From assembly GCF_001949145.1 (NCBI RefSeq), contig NW_019091430.1, positions 1,129,907 to 1,189,906 on the forward strand: a DNA stretch of 60,000 bases, written 5' to 3'. The notes under the pieces are model-generated. The model was not told the DNA's origin and did no database searches. It saw only the letters and a list, made by a program, of their open reading frames with translations. A program made the translations under genes and the position numbers. The first letter of the stretch is position 1. The number at the start of each line of letters is the position of its first letter. Source of the stretch: Acanthaster planci (lineage: Eukaryota > Echinodermata > Asteroidea > Valvatida > Acanthasteridae). This document shows, piece by piece, positions 35,801-50,800 of the stretch.

Positions 35801-38800
35801 TTTAGAGATTATGCCCTCTGTCCAAAGCAAGGACAGAGCATGCTCTCAAAGGCAATTTTTCGGAGGAAAGTCAATCGCAAATTCATTCTTGTAGTGAGAT
35901 AGCCCTATTGCTCTGAATTTCAAATAAATCAAATTGCAATTTTGAAATAAAATGTTCTCTTATTCTTTCCAACAGTAATTTGAGAAGCAGTTTACATTGA
36001 ATAGAACTGTCCAAATGTATACTTTTGATGGAGTTCTTTCAAACAAATGGCAATTTGGAATATGACACTTAAAGGAAAAGATTCTAACTGCGGATCTTTG
36101 AAAATCTAATATAACATAAAGTAAACAATACTAAGAAATATTTCTGATTGAAAGGAGTTAATGAATCTCTATATTTCTGGTTACAGTTAGCAGAGTGGAT
36201 TTCACTGTGGTTGTCAACCCTCCTTTGCTTGGTCTAACTGGAGACAACGATTCAGTCATCGAAGTCTTCAGAGATCGTCAGGATATTGCATCTAATCTCT
36301 CATTCGGTCGCCAAGTCACAACTGGAGGTGTACCTGGACTTCCGTCAGGTTCAGGCGAGATAGTGGACCCATCGTTGGGATGTACAGTGAGATTGCTTCA
36401 GTTACCAGAGGAAGGAGGTCTGGACAGGACGGGTGTGTTCTACGCAGAGGTGACCAAGAATCACGTGACTACCAGGATACAGACTGTTATTCTACCGAAG
36501 GATGGTTAGATAATTAATATTTGTGTGAACAAATGCTCTTAGTTGCTCATTACCAGGCATGAATTGGCTACTTTTTCTCAGCAAATTAGCCTGTTGACAC
36601 TAATTTCATCATCGTTACTCGTGACAACGAAATAATATATTGGTAAGCTTATCTTTAATTTAAATTACTTTCTCCATTTTTCATAGAAATTACTGGATGC
36701 CGTCCCTTTTGTCGCAATTGTGTAATAACATCAGTTGACAGTTGTTCCTGGTATCTTTTCAGTGAGCCGCGTTCATATACGTCCCATCCAGCTCACACTA
36801 AGTGCAAATATCGGAGACTGCGTAAAGTTAGAGATGCGGGAAGTATTCCCCCCAAACAGAGAGTACAGGTGGACGCAGAATGGTGGTGAAATTATGGAAT
36901 CTTGGAACAACCTCTTGAGTGTATCGATTCCTGATGTAACCAAGGACCATGAAGGGGTATACAGCTGCTTCTCATTAGATCAAGAGGATGAACAACTACA
37001 TGGGATCATGAGACTTATTGTCCGAGGTATGTATTCCCTGGTCAGTTCTTTACATGCAGTGCTACATGTGCCAATTTGAGAAGCTCTTTAATGCCTAACT
37101 GTAACCGGAAACGTGAACACCAGGAACGTTTAAAGGGGGCACTCAATGAGTTCGGTCACATTTAAAACAAGGTAGATTAATTTTTCCTTTATGAATGCCA
37201 CTTTAGTCTTGTCACTTTATCAAATAAACCTTCAATTTTCATTTCTTGCCTTGGAATTACAAAAGAAGCACCTGTGTTTTAACGTATTTTCGTCTGCGCG
37301 CTGTTTCGTCGTGTGCATTTGACTTGCTTACTCTTCGATCTTTTCTTATTTTTTTCCAATTTTCATCTTTTTGCAGCATTAACTTTTTCTATCACGGACG
37401 TCTGTTATTTTTCAGTGTTTTGGTGTTTTAATATACAATTTGGGTCATTTTTGGACTTGGAATACCACATAATACCCGGAAGCAAATTGATGTTTTTGCT
37501 GTTTCGTTTTAATTCATGATTATCATCTGCCTGTCACCGTTTTCCACAAACGACTTCTTTTGCTGTTTTATCTATATTTTGATAAATAAACACCATATTC
37601 AGAACAACGGAGCAAGAAAATTTGGCATTCTATTTCCTCATTTCCCGGTCTTGACTCTCCAATAGCATGCAAAATTAACAGTAATAATATTTGGTTTTTA
37701 ATTAGCACATTTCCGTATCGATAGGCCTACTCTAAATGCATCTTTACTTTTTCAGAATGTGCTGAAGGAATGTGGAACCCTTCCTCGTGTCTGAAAACCT
37801 GCCGTCGATGCTACAATGGCGGTGTATGTGATGACAAGTCTGGTGCCTGCGTGTGCCCTCCTGGATTTAGCGGAGATAATTGCGAGCAAGGTAAACTAAA
37901 CATAAAGCCGTATCTGAAACGGACAGGGCTACGGCTAAGTCTATTGTCTGCGCGCCTCCACGTATTTCCGACGGAGTAAAGACCTAGACCTATAGCTATG
38001 GACAACGGATTCGGATGCAGTCCGAGAGTTCTCTGAACTGCCGACAGCAACTAACTGACGGTTGCATTTCAAGATCACATGCATTGACAAAAAAGAAAGA
38101 ATTAAAAAAAAAGTTCGCAAAGTTGAGGGTTTCAGTAATGTAAAAAAGTATATATGAATAATTTATTATTAATTTTGGTCACCACACTTAATTATAATAC
38201 CCTTAGTCTTATGGGTTAACTTACACCATTTATACAAACTTACAACATAGTGTCATTACAGCACACATAGAATGAGGGGAAGCAGGGGCGAATCCAGGAA
38301 GTTTTCCAGGGAATGTGTGGGGCCAGAGATTTTTTAATGTCTCACTTTGTTGCAGACAAGTATAAAAGATGATGACTCATTACATTAGTTATTTTAATTA
38401 TCCCCAAACGCCCCTGGATCCGCGCCTGAGAAGATGGGACGTAGCCAGGACTTCCGGTCAACTCTCACGCACTGAGTGTGAGACCCTTACATTTAAGGTT
38501 ATGCTCCTCACGCTCTCGTGCCCAAACAAGATTTCTCAAGCTAAAAAATATCAATTTATAAAAAAATTGAAATGTAGGTTTAGGAAATGTTTGATTTCAT
38601 AGCTCAGAGAAATTATGATCTGTTTATCAAAAAAAAATAGAAATAGTTACATATTGTTTTAGATGAAACTACAAGGCGTCTAGAACCCAAAGGTATTTTT
38701 AAGCAGGTCCCGAACTCCACGCTGTATGATTTACTATTTACGACACCCATTTCTGCCTCTCTCTAGCCTCTTCCAAGGCAAAGCAACTACACGACGCCAT

Positions 38801-41800
38801 GACATGACTGCTCCCTTGTGTCGTGCCGTCGCGTCGTATCGTCGCCTTCTTGCAATTACATTTGTACGAGCCCGCCGCATCGTCGTGTCATATTCGCGCC
38901 GCGTATTATGTCTCCTGAACCACGACGTCATGAACGTCCCGACGCGTTGTGTGCTGTCGCGCTTCCCTTCATTGTGTTTGTAGAGGGCGCCTTTACTGTT
39001 TTCTTCCATTTCCGTCCTCTGCACTTGCAAAATACGTGCCATGAGCGGCCGGCGGTGATTTTTTTTCCATCAATTCTTAACTTTGAAACAGTTTCTGCCA
39101 TTTTTTATTTAAAAAATGGGAAAAAAAGTAGAAAATCCGCGTATGTAGGAACTGCTCTTACATAAGTGTAAGCCCCAGTAGAATTCGTCACTCCTCAATT
39201 ACTCGGCTGATCCATATTCCAATTTCTGTCTACCTTCTGTTTAATTAAGACTGTTGATAAAGTTCCAATTTGTGGTAGAGTTGTAATCCCATAAATTTTT
39301 TTCTGTGGTTCGTCCCGACAGTTTCCAAGTAGTCCTTCGGTCCTCCTTCAGTAATCAGCACACATTTTCAATGATAGTTGCCCGTGTTTCTCAACAAAAC
39401 ACTGTAGACCCTATTATCATTATGACAATGAGTTTTCTTCGACTCTGTTTTGCCACACAAACAATTTCTCTTCTGCAACACGTAATAATGATTGGTGTGT
39501 TGTATCTTGGAATAAATTTACAAATAATTACTTGAAGGATCAGAATTAGATTGGGAGAAAGTGAAACACTGCTCTGGCTGACGTTAATGTTTTGTATTCC
39601 CTGGAGACAATGCCGATAGTTCGACGCGACGCACGTTCTAATTACATTTAACTTAAAAACAAAACAAAACAGATAAAAGAATAACATAAAAACCGTTTTA
39701 AAAAATACTCTTAATGAAAATACACAGAAAGAATGCATGAAAAAGAACAACAGATTAGGCCTGCTACCTATAGCATGTACTTAGCAAGCACCGGGGACAG
39801 AAATGACAGAAAAGAGTAAAGGCGCCCTCTACAAACAATATGAAGCACGGGGCACAGCACACGACCGGTTGCGTCGTGTGTGTACAAACATAATGGCAAG
39901 GAGGCGACGGTGGGACGCGATGACACCATCTAAGGGAGCCGTCGTGCCGTTGCGTCGTGAAGTTGCCTCGTCTGGAGAGAGGCCGAAATGTGTGTCGTAC
40001 ACAGTACACCATAACGCTGTTAGGGCTTGGCATTTGCGATCGCATTCTTTTTCTCACTTAATGCTCACTCCCAGGTGTTATTCAAAGTTGTCTTTAAGGA
40101 AGAGGGGCAACAAGGACTTTGTACGTTTCCCTTTCCTCCAGAGCCTGTGAAGCCCCAAAATTTAGTCTCATCGTTCTTGAAAGATCATAAAATGTCAGCC
40201 TCCTGCATTGGGGAATCACATTGTACTTATATTAGGCCTACCAATCAAGTTAATGTGAAGCTAAGAAGACAAAAACCGATGGGGATTTAAACTTTATGGT
40301 TATCTTAGTTCATGGTCGTCATGTGTTTGGTAAAACTGCTGATCAGCAATGCTCCAATAGCACTGATACACACAACGATGCTTGCCGAGGGCGTTTGTTC
40401 TGTCTACCAGACCCTTATGGATGCTCATGTGCTGCAGGTTACAAAGGATTAGACTGTATGCAAGGTAAAAATTTCACATTTTTGTTGCTTTAACAGGAAG
40501 AAGTGGTTCTACCAATTACAAATATGTAACTTAATACAATATCACAGGCATTGCCGGGTATTTTACAAATAATTCCACCCATCTGAGACTCCTGCAACAT
40601 TACAACAGCTCTTACAGCTGTATTCTTTTATCCCATCCAAAGCTATCCAATATAATTCAAACTTTGCACAAATTTGGGAAGTTATTTCGTCATTAGTTGT
40701 CACTCACTCCAGTAACTTATTTTTGCACAAAGATTGTGAAGAAGGGACGTTTGGTGCAGATTGCAAACAGACTTGTCACTGTGCATCAGGAGGGACGTGC
40801 CGTAAAGATACAGGAGAATGCAGCATGGGTGAGTGAATCCACCTGTAGACTAATACCCTTGAATACCCCATCCTACTGGTAGACCAATATGAATTCCCAG
40901 CCCTACTTGTAGACTAACACCCATGAATACCCCGTCCTACCTGTAGACTAATACCCTTGAATACCCCATCCTACTGGTAGACCAATATGAATTCCCAGTC
41001 CTACTTGTAGACTAATACCCATGAATACCCCGTCCTACCTGTAGACTAATACCCTTGAATACCCCATCCTACTGGTAGACCAATATGAATTCCCAGTCCT
41101 ACTTGTAGACTAACACCCATGAATACCCCGTCCTACCTGTAGAGTAATACCCATGAATACCCGGTCCTACCTGTAGACTAACACCTATGAATACCCCATC
41201 CTATCTGTAGACCAGCATGAATACTTGGACCTACTTGTAGACTAATCCTCATGAATACCCGTTCCTATCTGTAGACTAATACCTTTGAATATTACCAGGT
41301 CCTACCCATGAATACTCAGTTCTACCTGAAGACTGATACCGTTGAATATTTTGGTCCTACCTGTAGACCAATACGGATACCCGGTCCTGTATACTAATAC
41401 CCATGAATATCCGGTGCTATCTGTAGACTAATACCCATGAATACCCGTAGACTATATCCCTGAATATCTGGTCCTTCCTGTAGACTAATACCCGTGAATA
41501 TCTTTTATCTAGTTTCATTTGATATTTTATTCCTTTTTATAATGAAAACAAATTACAGAGTACACACACGCTGTCTCAATGGTGCTGATGGTTTAGTGTT
41601 GTTACAACCATACCTGGCCCGAAGAGCTTGACAGAGATTAAATTTTGAATTGATGTTTTGTTTTTCTATGTGCAGGTTGTGAGGCGACATATTTTGGAAG
41701 AAATTGCCAGTGTTCAAGTAAGAGTGATAAACTTGAAATACGTAAATGCCCAAGAAAGTAAAACCATTCCTATTGGTCGGCGGCACGTCACGTAGCGTGT

Positions 41801-44800
41801 CTTAAACGGTTGATAAGACACCGGCACGCTGTTTGTCAACTGGCAGTACGCAACACGTGTGCGCTAATTTACACATTATAAAGGCGGCTTGCCATATGTA
41901 CGTTTTTGGTGTGCGTTGCCGTATACGATGTGTTTATGCGTTTCACTTTTACGGACTCAAAAATCGACTCCATTAACATAACACTCGCTCCGGGAGCGAT
42001 TTTGACGGATACGCAACGCTTGACGCAAATTTTGACTTGAGTGCAGAAATCCGCCTTAAGGAGACCTTTTACAACCTCTTCAGAGAGGAATACATATGTA
42101 TCACAACATGGCTAGAGGTGTTATCGGAAAATGAGGGAAATTGTTCAGCAGAATTGTTGGAAATGTGTAATCTTAGAACGTACTTTGACTTTCTAACTCA
42201 AACGGTGTTTATGAGTGGGAATAAAAATAATTACGCTGGACATTAGTTTAAGACCAGCTCAGAAGAATGGACGTGACTACTACCCAAGCTGCGTACGAGA
42301 GCATAAGTCGAGTTCTTTCTTGAGAGATCAGCAAGCACAAAGCTATTCTAAGTAGACAGGCATTTCATTATAAATGTTTAAAAAAAATCAACCGAAACTA
42401 CTGACGTAAAACGTTAGCATTATTTTATTATCACTCTCACCGCTTTTGCCCGAATCTTCTCATAACAATCAACCCAGATTCATTATTTCCAACTCTCTGT
42501 AACAGTCGCGTAACATGAGTCCGATGCAACATAGGCAATACTTTGAAACTTAATACAGGAGAATGGCATATTTTAACTTAAAGACTCTCCTCTATTGTAC
42601 TTACATTTCAAACCATTAAAACAATACTTACAGTTCAAAATGGCGTGCTTGGGCTTGAAGTGACGTCAGGCGACCCTCATCAACTGTTCGTTGCGTGGCA
42701 ACCAGATCCATGCGCCTCTGGCTACGACTTGACTACCAGGGACGAGTGTGAAGAAATCGTGTCAGAGGAGTCGATTCGGGAAGCTGCTTACTATTTCGTA
42801 ACTGGCCTGAAATCACTACCTCTAAGCCATAGGGTTTACATACGGCCAGTGTACGAGGGTGATGAACAAGGACCTGAGGTGGCCATTCCACAAATAACTG
42901 GTGGGTTTGTGCTGTAGGAACTAATGTTTGGCTGACAAATATTACAATTAATTTTAATCGTGAAACAAATCATATAGGGAAACTAACTAGGTGCTTATGA
43001 ATGATTATAAAGATAAACAAAGAAATTGACTGGAGCGGGATTTGAACCTGCGGCCTCTGGAATACGGTACCAGTGGTCTACCAACTGAGCTATCCAGCCC
43101 TATGTAGGTGGCTCTTCCCTTTTGTCAATATCTCTGGATAGTTCAGTTGGTAGAGCACTGGTATGGCGTTCCAGAAACCGCAGGTTCAAGACCCGCTCCA
43201 GTCAATTTCTTTGTTAACCTTTATAATCATAATTAATTTTAGTTAGTGTATCAATTAGTTACTTCCCTTTAGAGTCTTGTCTTATTAAAATTTTTTAAAA
43301 AGCCGAATAACTCTTTTCATATTCGATCAAAATTAAGTCGAATAATTGATTATTCGATCTGACTAAGCTATAATAATTTGGAAAGATCTTCTTGAAGCAA
43401 AAACTTCTGACGGGTTGTTTATCATTTGCAACTGGAAAAATGCCAAAAATTCTCAAAACACCCAAATCTCTCTCTGTAAAATTATTTCATGAAAAATTGT
43501 TTTGAATAGTCGATATGCAATTCACCTGTGTGAATGTGAAATAAATTCACTTGTATGTTTGGATTGTTCCAGGCATGAGTTGATCGGAGCTTGATAAAAG
43601 CGATAAAAACGGTAAACTAAATATCCTGAATTCACGGTATTTTTAACTGATTGGCTTTTCAACTTCATCACGACCAATAGATCCCCCAATTAGCAACAAC
43701 TGTAACAATACCGACGATGAGGATAATAAATGCAACAACACAATGCCCATAGCAAAAATCTCAGTCAGTGAAGCCACATCGTTTCTATTATTTTCCACTC
43801 TTATACCTCAAAGAGCCAACTAGAGCCCCAACTGAAGTAAATTTCACCTCAGCAACACCATACAGTCTGAGTTTCTCCTGGAGTAAGCCACCTTGTGGAA
43901 GCCGAGGTGGCATCATCACGGGCTACACGTACAAACTAACTGAAGTAAGCCCGGAATCCCAAGTAGTCATTCAATCAGTGACATCAGAGGAATCGGTACT
44001 AATCGAAGGTTTAACGCCGCTGACTGAGTACAGTTTTCAGGTTGCTGCCAATACTACTGTGGGAGCCGGACCGTACAGTGAAGTGAGCGAAGTGAAAACA
44101 ACCTTGGAAGGTGATTACCCATTCAGTTGAGATGCCTTTTCTTTCTTTGTACTGGTTCATCCCCTGTGCTAGTTTTCGCCAATTTACGCCAAAGAACACA
44201 CAAATGCTAATTATAAATGTTAATCCCCATTCGATTGGAAAAAAAAGTTTGCCGTAGGACTACTCATCGGCTAATCACAGGATTCAAACTTAAATGTTTC
44301 AACTACACAATTTAGATCCCTGGAATAGTTCATCATCGGTCATTGGAGGAGTTGTAGCGGCTGTTTTGATCCTGATCCTCTTGATTATTGTCGCCGGTGT
44401 GCTCTATAAAAGGTAAATCAGAATCGAACACTTTACTTACAAATTGGCTGTACCAAATTAAATTTGTTTCTTTATGGAATAGAAAATTTTGCTAACTTTC
44501 CGGATGATGTCTGTGAATTCACTAAATAAACTCCCTCTGTTTCTAAGTGAAAGTGGACCAATTCATCCTGCTCCAGTTTATGAGCAAGATGTCCTACCCA
44601 ATAGCCTCTGTCGTTGATAATGCAGCTCTTCTGTAAAAAAGGGTTAAAAATTCACATGGTACCGCTTTAATCTGAAAATACGCCCTTTTCAGAGAAGTTA
44701 AAGCACATTTCGGCAGTATGTTTTGCGCAGAACTGATTTCACAATTGTCTGCATAAACGTATCTCCAATAAAAGTAATAATTCCGTAAATCGAAGAAAAA

Positions 44801-47800
44801 TGGAGCCGTGGAATTAATTTGGCAATTTGTTGACTTAATTTCAGGAGAGACATTATAGAAGAATCTGCGACAATATGATGAAAAGTTTTATTAGGAACTC
44901 ACAAATACTTGCGACTTTCATACGGTTTCTTTTTCGTTTGAAATAAAATGTAGAAGAACTCAGAAAACGAATCAACCTGGCGTTGTGAATGGAGATCCGG
45001 GAAGAAAGGACGTTCATTTCGTACCAAGTAAGCTGTTTTATTCCAGTATTACTTGCTAACAGGTTTGAGCATATAAATGTTGATCTTTCTGAATAAACTT
45101 ACAAAAATTCACAAGTCTAAATTTAAGGTCTCTACTCTCTCTATAATCACTCTATAATCTTGTTCGAAGACGCCCTTAGGGATTTCTCTAAAATGTTCAA
45201 TAGACCAACGGAGAGCCACCGATCGTCTTCAGTTCGTGTATGGATCACAATGCTTCATGCTGAAGATTATTGTTCTTTGGAAGGCAAAAGTCAAGTTTAA
45301 GTATATGATAATTAAATGTCTTAATTACCATAGCAGATTTCCATCGTTTACTGTATATTGTTTTTGTTTGTTGGGTTGTTTTGTTGGTTTGTTTGTATTT
45401 TGGTTTTTTTTGGTCGTAGGACCTTTCTTTTAATTAAATCTATAAACGTGTATTTCCCATACCCTAAGTGCATTATGGTTGTTGTTTTTGTCTTAACAGA
45501 GCGGAAAACACCTCCGAATTCCTATGTTAACGACAGTGTGATGGACGTGTGTCCGCAGCTGCCACCATCAGTCAAGCAAACCCCAGACTCGTCACCTCGT
45601 CTTGCTGGCGCGTCTCGTGAAGACGTCAGGCAACCGGCAGTAGATGAAGTAGATGAAGAATTGCCCTACGTTGAGCTGCCCGTGGTATGTGAAGAAGAGC
45701 TAGCAGAATACATCCAACGCAAAGACAAGGCAGGCAAGAACGGATTCCCCATGGACTTCAAGGTAAGAGCAAAAAATATCAATAGATATAATATAATAAA
45801 TTTAATCCTCTTTCTATGGGTACCCTTATTGCACTTAAAAGGACACATTTTTGACAAATCACTTTATTGCTATTGTTTTTTATTACTATTTATATTCATA
45901 TTTTTGTATTTAGGTACTGGTAAACCTTTCTGTCGAATTGATTTAATTTACATGATTAATTTACACAAGTTTGACACAAACAGTTTGTTGAGTCTATAAG
46001 GATAATGTGCAAAAATTACAATTTACACCTTCACGAAAAAGCTTGAAATGCTGGGGCGATTCTTAGCCTTACTAAGTGTTTTTTTTCTCTGATTATTCAA
46101 GACTCTTCCTAGCGGTGTGCTACACCCAGCGACGGTGGCGTCTAAACCAGAGAACAAGACCAAAAACAGATATGCCAACGTCCTTGCCTGTATGTACAGT
46201 TGTATTACAAAATCTACTAAACTGTCTTCTAACATAACCTTACCAAAAGGATTCACAAGGTTTATCCCCTAATGACACTTCGTGTAATTGTTTAATAAAT
46301 CGATACCATTCACTGACAGTGAAGCTTGCTCAAAGTTTTTGAAAATGAAATGGGAACACTGTCATGGATTGCATGGATTTTTAAGTTTTCAACCCACTTT
46401 CGTAGGGTGCTTCTGACCGCCTTGTGCGATAGTCCTTTCATGTGTGAGGTAAGAGCAGAAGATGCCAAGGTACCATGGGTAGCTTCCGTCAGGACCTATT
46501 TGTGTAGACAAATGAAACCGATATATGCTGTGCAACATTTTACGTGACACAAGATGGAAACTCATTCGTTGTCAAATGTATAACTGGCTTTCCAAAATAC
46601 CAATAGTACAGGGAACCTATAGAATGGCCATAAAAGATTTTCGTAATTATAGAAATTTCCAAACTTTCGACCACATCGGGCTTCTGCCCCCAAATGGTTA
46701 TGGAACTGCCCTCATGACGGGCAGGAGTAAAATGATAGAACCTGAGATGGGTCATGTGGTTCAGAGACGGATAAGCCGCTCCAAAAACAATTTAAAAAAC
46801 TGGTGTAGGGCTATATAAAAGGAATTCATACACCTATACATGTATCTTCCATGAGCGCCAGAACACACCACATGTATTGCCGAACCCCTGGCAGCGGCTC
46901 TTCCAGGCACAGTAGAAGTCAACAAAGCCGTCTTAATGCTGTTGGAACACCTATTAGAGATTTATTAGCTTTGGTGGATAGACTTAGTGATGTTTCCTTA
47001 ATAAATACACATTAATATTATCGTTAACTTTAGGGTTCTTGTGTTGTGTATATGGCGTTTCAAGAACATCAACAACATTCCTAATCACTTGCTCAAATAG
47101 GGAAATTAATTCTTGTGTAATCAGGTTTTATCAGTGACTTGTTTTTGCCAATTCGATGAATGAACAATAAAGTCATGTCACACTGTCGCTGTGGTTGAAA
47201 CATACCTCTACTATGAAAGGTGAACGTTATGATTGCTATTGTTTCCTGTTTATTTGAGAGGTTATCACTCCAGCCTACTTCAATCCTCCAATCCTCGTTT
47301 GTTTTTATAGAAATTTTTGGCTTGGTGCCGGCCAGGGGGTCCTTTTAGCATTAAATATCAGGAAGCTTTATGTCCTAATCTGCTCGCGAAACCGTAAATC
47401 CTGATGAGATCAGGCATTTGCACAACCACTACAATTTAATATAATACTCTACGCACTTGTCAGTCACAGTGTTTAAAAGTCAAATATAAACTACCCTTGT
47501 GAGTTAAGTATTCTATGCCCGACGCAGATTAGCACGGTGTATATTTCAACATGTTTGTCACCTAATTGCCTCTTGTATGTAGATGACCATTCTCGAGTTG
47601 TGTTGGAGCCCTTGGAAAATGAGCCTCACTCCGATTACATCAATGCCTGCTACATTGACGTAAGTCACTGAACCATTTCCCCAATATCTTGTTTTCATCT
47701 CATTTATATTCAGCGACGTAGCCAGGATTCTGAGCACGGGGCGGGGGGAGCGGGGTCTTCAGGGGGGGGGGTTGACTACATAATCGTGATCACATCAGGA

Positions 47801-50800
47801 AATATAAAAAAAGGTGGGGAAAACGATTTTCATGGGGGGGGGCGTGCGCCTTGGCCACGCCGGTGTTTATATTAGTCGACTGTGTATCTGTAAAAGGATG
47901 AAATTGTTGATTCGTAAATTTTACCAACGATAGTCTTCTGTTTCTTAAGAAGTATTTTTTTCTCTTCAGGGGTATCAGATGAAAGACAAGTACATAGCAA
48001 GCCAAGGTATCTCAGTTTGCATTAGTCTACTTATACAAGATCTACCAAACAAATTACAGCAATTTGCATCCAATGACTGTGACAGTTATGAAACGTCTTT
48101 AATTTCAATCTCAAGGAAATCATTCTGAAAATTAATACGATTTAGGAATGTTAAATACATTAATTGGATTGTTTTTTAACTCTTAAACCCACTTTTCTTT
48201 CGGTTCATTCCTGGCCAAAAGATTTCTAACTGAACTTTCTGAAATCTGTACTCTTAGGACCAAACAAAGGATCTTTAGCAGACATATGGCGTATGGTGTG
48301 GCAGTATGACGTGGATAAGATAATCATGCTTACCAACCCAGTGGAAAATGGCAAGGTAGTGTATGTATGGCAAGTCACTTAACCTCTTTAGTAAGCAACC
48401 TACAGAACGCTTTTAAGTATTCTGCTAGAAAGTCTGGGAAAGGTTTGCGACCCAGAACTACTGTTGTCTGCATTTATACTTATGTAGTATTTGTAATTTA
48501 TTGTCTGTATAAAAGTGCTTTTAATATTTTTAACATTTGAATATTTTATCTATGAAGAAATTGACCGACAGATACGTTAGGCCATTTATGTCAGTTCTTC
48601 ATGCCATCTTCTCAAGAAAAGATCGCCGTTCAAAAAACAGTTTTTGATTTTGGTAGCAAGGGCTCAAAGATTTATGATTTATGATGCAGATGATTTTTGT
48701 GATATTTATTCCGATTTGCTTTTCCTGTTTAGATCAAATGTCAGCAGTATTGGCCAAATTCGGGATTTACAACCTTCTCTGACATCACAGTAACCCTCCT
48801 AGAAGAAGATTCCTTCCTGGAGTACACAGTTCGAGTTTTCGAGTTAAACAAGGTACGGATCTTTTTTGCTTTTCTATAGAAGAAAATCAGCCCTGTTTAA
48901 CTGGCGGAAAAATACTAGGTATAGCATGAGTTCTCATGTCTGCTCACTTTAACAAAAGAACAAGGGCACAATTCACCGACTTCACACTTGATAAACGTTG
49001 ATAAACGAGGCTTTGATAAACGAGGCTTTTAATACGGATATCGTTGTGTGTTATATACTGCCATGCTAATAAGCCAGGGTTATCTATGTCGAAAACAAAG
49101 TTGTGAAAGCAAATACAAAGTTCAACACCACAAATGTGGGCAGCAATTTCAAATCTCTCAAATCTGACTCTTCTGTTTTTAGAGGAGAGACTGACTAAAA
49201 CAAAATGCAAAGATGCCACCGGGAATGGTACTGTTTAATGCATGCGAGCCAACTAGAGCGATCGTATTTTGCTCCTTTTTTTGTGCCAACGACACTATGT
49301 TAATCTGCTTCCATGTTTTATTGGTATTTATTTCGAGCCTTCCATTAAGGAATCATAATGCCTATTAAATGATTATAATATACCAAGTGTTGAATCCCGC
49401 TGAATATAGGCCTATGTTACATTTTGCAGGTAATTAACAAGAAAGGAAGCCGTGTAGTGAAGCAGTTTCATTTCAAAACCTGGCCGGACATGGAACCCCC
49501 AAAGTACCCGACTACTTTGCTCAACTTCATGCGCGTTGTGAACAAAGAGCACAACAAGGGCCGAACTGTTATCCACTGCAGGTAGGGAGGATCATGTAGG
49601 CTATACCCATATGCCAATTTTCTTAGAATGATATGTTCCTGATGCGCTAAGCCCTCGAAATGGGTCCTAAAGGCACTTACTGTAAGACTCATGATGCAGC
49701 ATACGAAGGATTACGGATAGGCGTCTCTAGTATTTTTTAGTATTTTATTTAATTTGGCAGTTTACAAATGACTTACTTTATTCATCAAATGAAGTATTTC
49801 TTTAAAATCTGTTATACCTTTAGTGCTGGTATCGGTCGAACAGGGACATACATCGCCCTGGACTCCATGCTAGATCAAATGAAGCAGGAGGGACGAGTTG
49901 ATGTGCTTGGCTTCATCTATCGAATGAGACAAAAACGAAATAAAATGGTGCAAACTCCTGTAAGTTATGATGCAGTTTGTATGATTGAATGTAAAAGACA
50001 GTTCAGTTCCAGTTATTTCCCAACTTGCCCGACAGTGATTGACATGATGCAGTAATGCCCAATGCATTAATGTTTCAACTACATCTTTAACACACTAGAC
50101 AAACAGAAACATTCAAGTGATACCGAGAAAATCAAGTAATCGTTGAGTTACGTATTACGTTGTTTTTCCATTCCTGTTCACAAGATTTGAGCATTTTCGT
50201 ATTGTCTTGAATTTAGGAGCAGTACCGCTTTGTTTTCGACGGTCTGCTAGCATCCTCTGTGATTGGTCACACAGCGTATGACATCATCGACTTCCGTAAG
50301 CAACTAACAGCTCTAAAAGGCAAGGAAAAGGGCGCAGAGGAAACGGGTTTAGAGAGGCAATACGAGGTAAACTCACATTAGACATATAGATTAACACATG
50401 CAGTAGCAAGTGTCTATATCTTAGTTCTTTGCCGTCTCGAATAACGTGAAAAATGAAAAAAGTCACAAAGTATGGTGATCACAATAGCTACGTTGCCAAC
50501 TGAGTAATTTCACTGGGGTCTTTGGTACTCTAGGGAGCGATTTTACTTTAGACTAAAAAGGTCGGGTGAAAATTCCTGATCCAAAAGAAAACCAAATGAA
50601 GCCCTTATCCCTTCAGTTGATTAATGACATCACTGGAGGCATTTTGAGGTACCACATCTGTATTAAAATTTAGAATCGTGACCATTTTTTGAAGCATTTT
50701 TAATCGAGATATTTCAATGCAAAGATACTTGGCCGATTCTACTATCTGTTTCAAGTAACCCTGTCTTTTCCATTATTATAGGCCCTGAGTAAGGTTATGG

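Noticed and set aside
43028-43203. Two functional tRNA genes
   Set aside because: Mismatch in the anticodon stems, C at position 33 in one unit, different anticodons and a shared palindromic flank point to a mobile element.
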